Positions 5,502-6,966 of a stretch of 6,966 nucleotides of DNA are shown here, piece after piece. Source of the DNA: Planctomycetota bacterium. GTDB lineage: Bacteria; Planctomycetota; Phycisphaerae; Phycisphaerales; SM1A02. The first letter of the stretch is position 1; every line of letters begins with the position of its first letter. The translations under genes were made by a program, and so were the position numbers. The notes below the pieces were generated by a model that saw nothing but the letters and a program-made list of their open reading frames with translations, was not told the origin of the DNA and searched no databases. Location: NCBI GenBank assembly GCA_022567855.1, contig JADFGE010000160.1, positions 1 to 6,966 of the forward strand. The letters are read 5' to 3'.

Positions 5502-6966
5502 GTGGCAGCCCTGCTGGTCAAGATCGTCTCGGCTATTCAACTCACGCGCCTCACCATGGCCTTTGGCGCCGTGGCCGACGTCTGGTTCATCATCCTGCTC
5601 ACCCGGGCCAACGAGGAATACAACTACCTGCCGGTGTGGAATATGCCCTTGTTCGTCGCCCTGCTCGCCGGGGTGGTGGTGGCGGTTGGCCTGTATGCGT
5701 ATGGGGCCTCACTCAACGATGTGCTGGATGTGAGGCACGATACGGCGTTCAGTCCCGATCGGCCGATACCCGCGGGGCACATACGTCCCGCCCAGGCGGC
5801 GGTGGTGACGGTGGGATCGTTGATCGTTGCCGTGCTGGGAGCGGTGTTTTTGGGGATGTGGGCGGTGTGCATCACCCTCCTCACCGCGGCGGGGTTGTTG
5901 TTCTACAACGCCGCAGGCAAGTTCATTCCCGCGGTCGGGGTGCTGACGATCGGCCTGATCCACGCGGCCCATATGCTGATCCCCAATCACCAGCTCACGT
6001 TCATGCTCCCCGTGTGGTTCGTGATGACGCACACCATGGCGATCGCCACCGCGGTGCATGTGTTGGAGGACAAGCGTCCTCGTTTTTCCCGGCGAAGCGT
6101 GATAGTGCTGGTAATCGGATGGTGCGCCTGGTCGATCATCATCCTCGGCGCGGGGATGAGCGCGATCTATGGTGAGTTCATTCCGCGCTCGGGAGGGCGC
6201 CCTTCCAGGATCGACGCCTATACCGTATCGATTCTGCTTGCCGTGGGAATCAGTTTGCTTCTGATGTTCTCGCTGCCGCTCGAGCGCTGGAAGAAACGCT
6301 TCCGGGGACTTGCGGTTGTCGCTTCGCTTGGACTCGCTCCGGGCTTTTTCGCCGCGATGATTCTTGGACCCTGGTTTGGAGAGGTCAGCTACGAGAGCTT
6401 TCGGGCGCTGTTCGTATCTCCCGCGACCGGGGAGTGGGTTTTCCAGTTCCGGGACGTTTTCTTTCTTCCCGACATTGGCGGGCTCATCGGAGAATACAGC
6501 CTGGTAGCGCGCGGCCTCCCCGACGCCGGCATGATGTTGAGCGCTCTGCCCCTGGCCCTGGCGGCCTACGTGATCGGCTTCGGGGACATCATTACGGGAA
6601 CCGCCATTGTCAACGACGCCGCTCCGCATCGGCCGGACGAGAAGATCCCCATCGACGAGAGGCGCACCCACCTCGCCATCGGAATCCGTAATCTCGTTCA
6701 GGTCGTTGCAACCGGGCCGTTCTTTCCGTTGCAAGGGCCGCTTTGGGCGGGGGCGACCGTTGTCGTCGCCGAACGCTACCGGCGCGGCCGCCGGGAAATG
6801 GACTCGATCTTTGGAGGAATCTTCAGCTATCTTCTTTTCGGTTTGCCGATTTTTTATTTCGTCCGGCCGTACTTGGAGCTGTTCCGCCCGGTCCTCGATG
6901 TCGCTTTTTCCCTGACCTTGATCTTGACCGGTTTCGCCTGCGCCTACGTCGCGCTTTCGATGCCCC
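5502..6966 (+). CDS. UbiA-like prenyltransferase N-terminal part joined in frame to a permease-like C-terminal part (partial)
   Basis: One uninterrupted frame of 488 codons runs from GTG at 5502 to the right edge without a stop. Residues 1-226 are UbiA-like: membrane helices at about 50-67, 101-135 and 142-160, the first Asp-rich prenyl-diphosphate/Mg2+ motif NDVLDVRHD (72-80) followed by RPIPAG (87-92), and LLFYNAAGKF (132-141). UbiA enzymes attach an isoprenoid chain to an aromatic or other acceptor in the membrane. The second Asp-rich motif is weak (HVLEDKRPRF, 186-195), and the last helices of the usual ~290 residues are missing. From about residue 227 the sequence is another multi-helix protein (helices near 241-256, 270-290, 344-360, 404-424, 443-455, 468-487) with IGFGDIITG (358-366) and PFFPLQGPLWAG (406-417). 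This part recalls the second half of UraA/SulP-fold permeases, possibly DUF3360; that assignment is tentative. Codon use changes at the junction. Start alternatives are GTG 5472 (ten residues longer) and ATG 5556; none has a clear ribosome binding site, and a stop lies at 5424-5426. Confidence 0.68.
   Translation, partial: MAALLVKIVSAIQLTRLTMAFGAVADVWFIILLTRANEEYNYLPVWNMPLFVALLAGVVVAVGLYAYGASLNDVLDVRHDTAFSPDRPIPAGHIRPAQAAVVTVGSLIVAVLGAVFLGMWAVCITLLTAAGLLFYNAAGKFIPAVGVLTIGLIHAAHMLIPNHQLTFMLPVWFVMTHTMAIATAVHVLEDKRPRFSRRSVIVLVIGWCAWSIIILGAGMSAIYGEFIPRSGGRPSRIDAYTVSILLAVGISLLLMFSLPLERWKKRFRGLAVVASLGLAPGFFAAMILGPWFGEVSYESFRALFVSPATGEWVFQFRDVFFLPDIGGLIGEYSLVARGLPDAGMMLSALPLALAAYVIGFGDIITGTAIVNDAAPHRPDEKIPIDERRTHLAIGIRNLVQVVATGPFFPLQGPLWAGATVVVAERYRRGRREMDSIFGGIFSYLLFGLPIFYFVRPYLELFRPVLDVAFSLTLILTGFACAYVALSMP
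6165..6210. other. Junction of unlike coding halves (composition break)
   Basis: Around this point the plus-strand frame passes from UbiA-like to permease-like sequence, and the codon preference switches. Before it (5505-6179) valine is GTG in 20 of 28 cases and leucine CTT never occurs. After it (6180-6965) valine is GTG in 2 of 21 cases and CTT occurs 10 times; GGA rises from 3 of 16 to 11 of 26 glycines. A sample of ftsY read at 3580-3660 looks like the first half. I see no repeat or insertion-sequence end at the join, so the exact breakpoint is only placed within a few dozen bases. Confidence 0.55.

Noticed and set aside
5357..6175. A 272-residue plus-strand frame overlapping the ribH start and the UbiA-like gene
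   Set aside because: Gly, Arg and His-rich, no hydrophobic segments, out of frame with the UbiA motif. It overlaps the 5' end of ribH on the opposite strand.
5709..6734. A 341-residue minus-strand open frame opposite the membrane ORF
   Set aside because: The translation is a low-complexity mix of His, Arg, Gln, Asp and Gly with no fold-like pattern, the typical antisense image of a hydrophobic membrane gene. It also spans the composition break, and the plus-strand frame has clear helices and a UbiA motif.

Overview
The window is a high-GC stretch, probably chromosomal, from a Gram-negative (diderm) bacterium. The large LptD/OstA-type outer-membrane assembly protein shows the diderm envelope. 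The style of the proteins (a very divergent, cysteine-free LptD, a divergent UbiA-like protein, a ribH-nusB-ftsY block) suggests Planctomycetota or a related, poorly cultured lineage. That taxonomic guess is an inference only. All protein assignments are from motif recognition; no database search was run.

Layout. (1) 1-301, plus strand: the 3' end of a 5'-methylthioadenosine phosphorylase-like gene (mtnP), cut by the left window edge. (2) 319-3297, minus strand: a 992-residue LptD-like protein, convergent with mtnP and only 17 bp from it. (3) 3298-3519: a 222-bp non-coding gap carrying three hairpins with 3-nt loops. Two of them lie in inverted copies of one 31-nt element whose stem differences are compensatory. 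(4) 5385-3520, minus strand: a tight operon ribH-nusB-ftsY with 1-nt and 2-nt gaps and a recognisable sigma70-type promoter at 5434-5462. (5) 5386-5501: a short divergent intergenic region. (6) 5502-6966, plus strand: one long open frame that runs off the right edge. Its first ~226 codons encode the N-terminal part of a UbiA-like membrane prenyltransferase. The rest encodes a different polytopic membrane protein, reminiscent of the C-terminal half of a UraA/SulP-fold permease. Codon choice changes sharply at the join, near 6180-6200.

How the genes work together. ribH (riboflavin pathway), nusB (antitermination and rRNA transcription) and ftsY (membrane targeting by SRP) are housekeeping genes, and their close spacing implies one transcript with translational coupling. 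lptD follows on the same strand beyond the hairpin region and would export LPS or a related glycolipid to the outer membrane. mtnP belongs to methionine salvage and is unrelated in function.

The two places that deserve attention are the covarying inverted palindromes in the ftsY-lptD gap and the half-and-half membrane ORF at the right end. The latter is either a contig misjoin, a recombination scar or a genuine fusion. I see no CRISPR array, tRNA, rRNA, transposase or phage gene.
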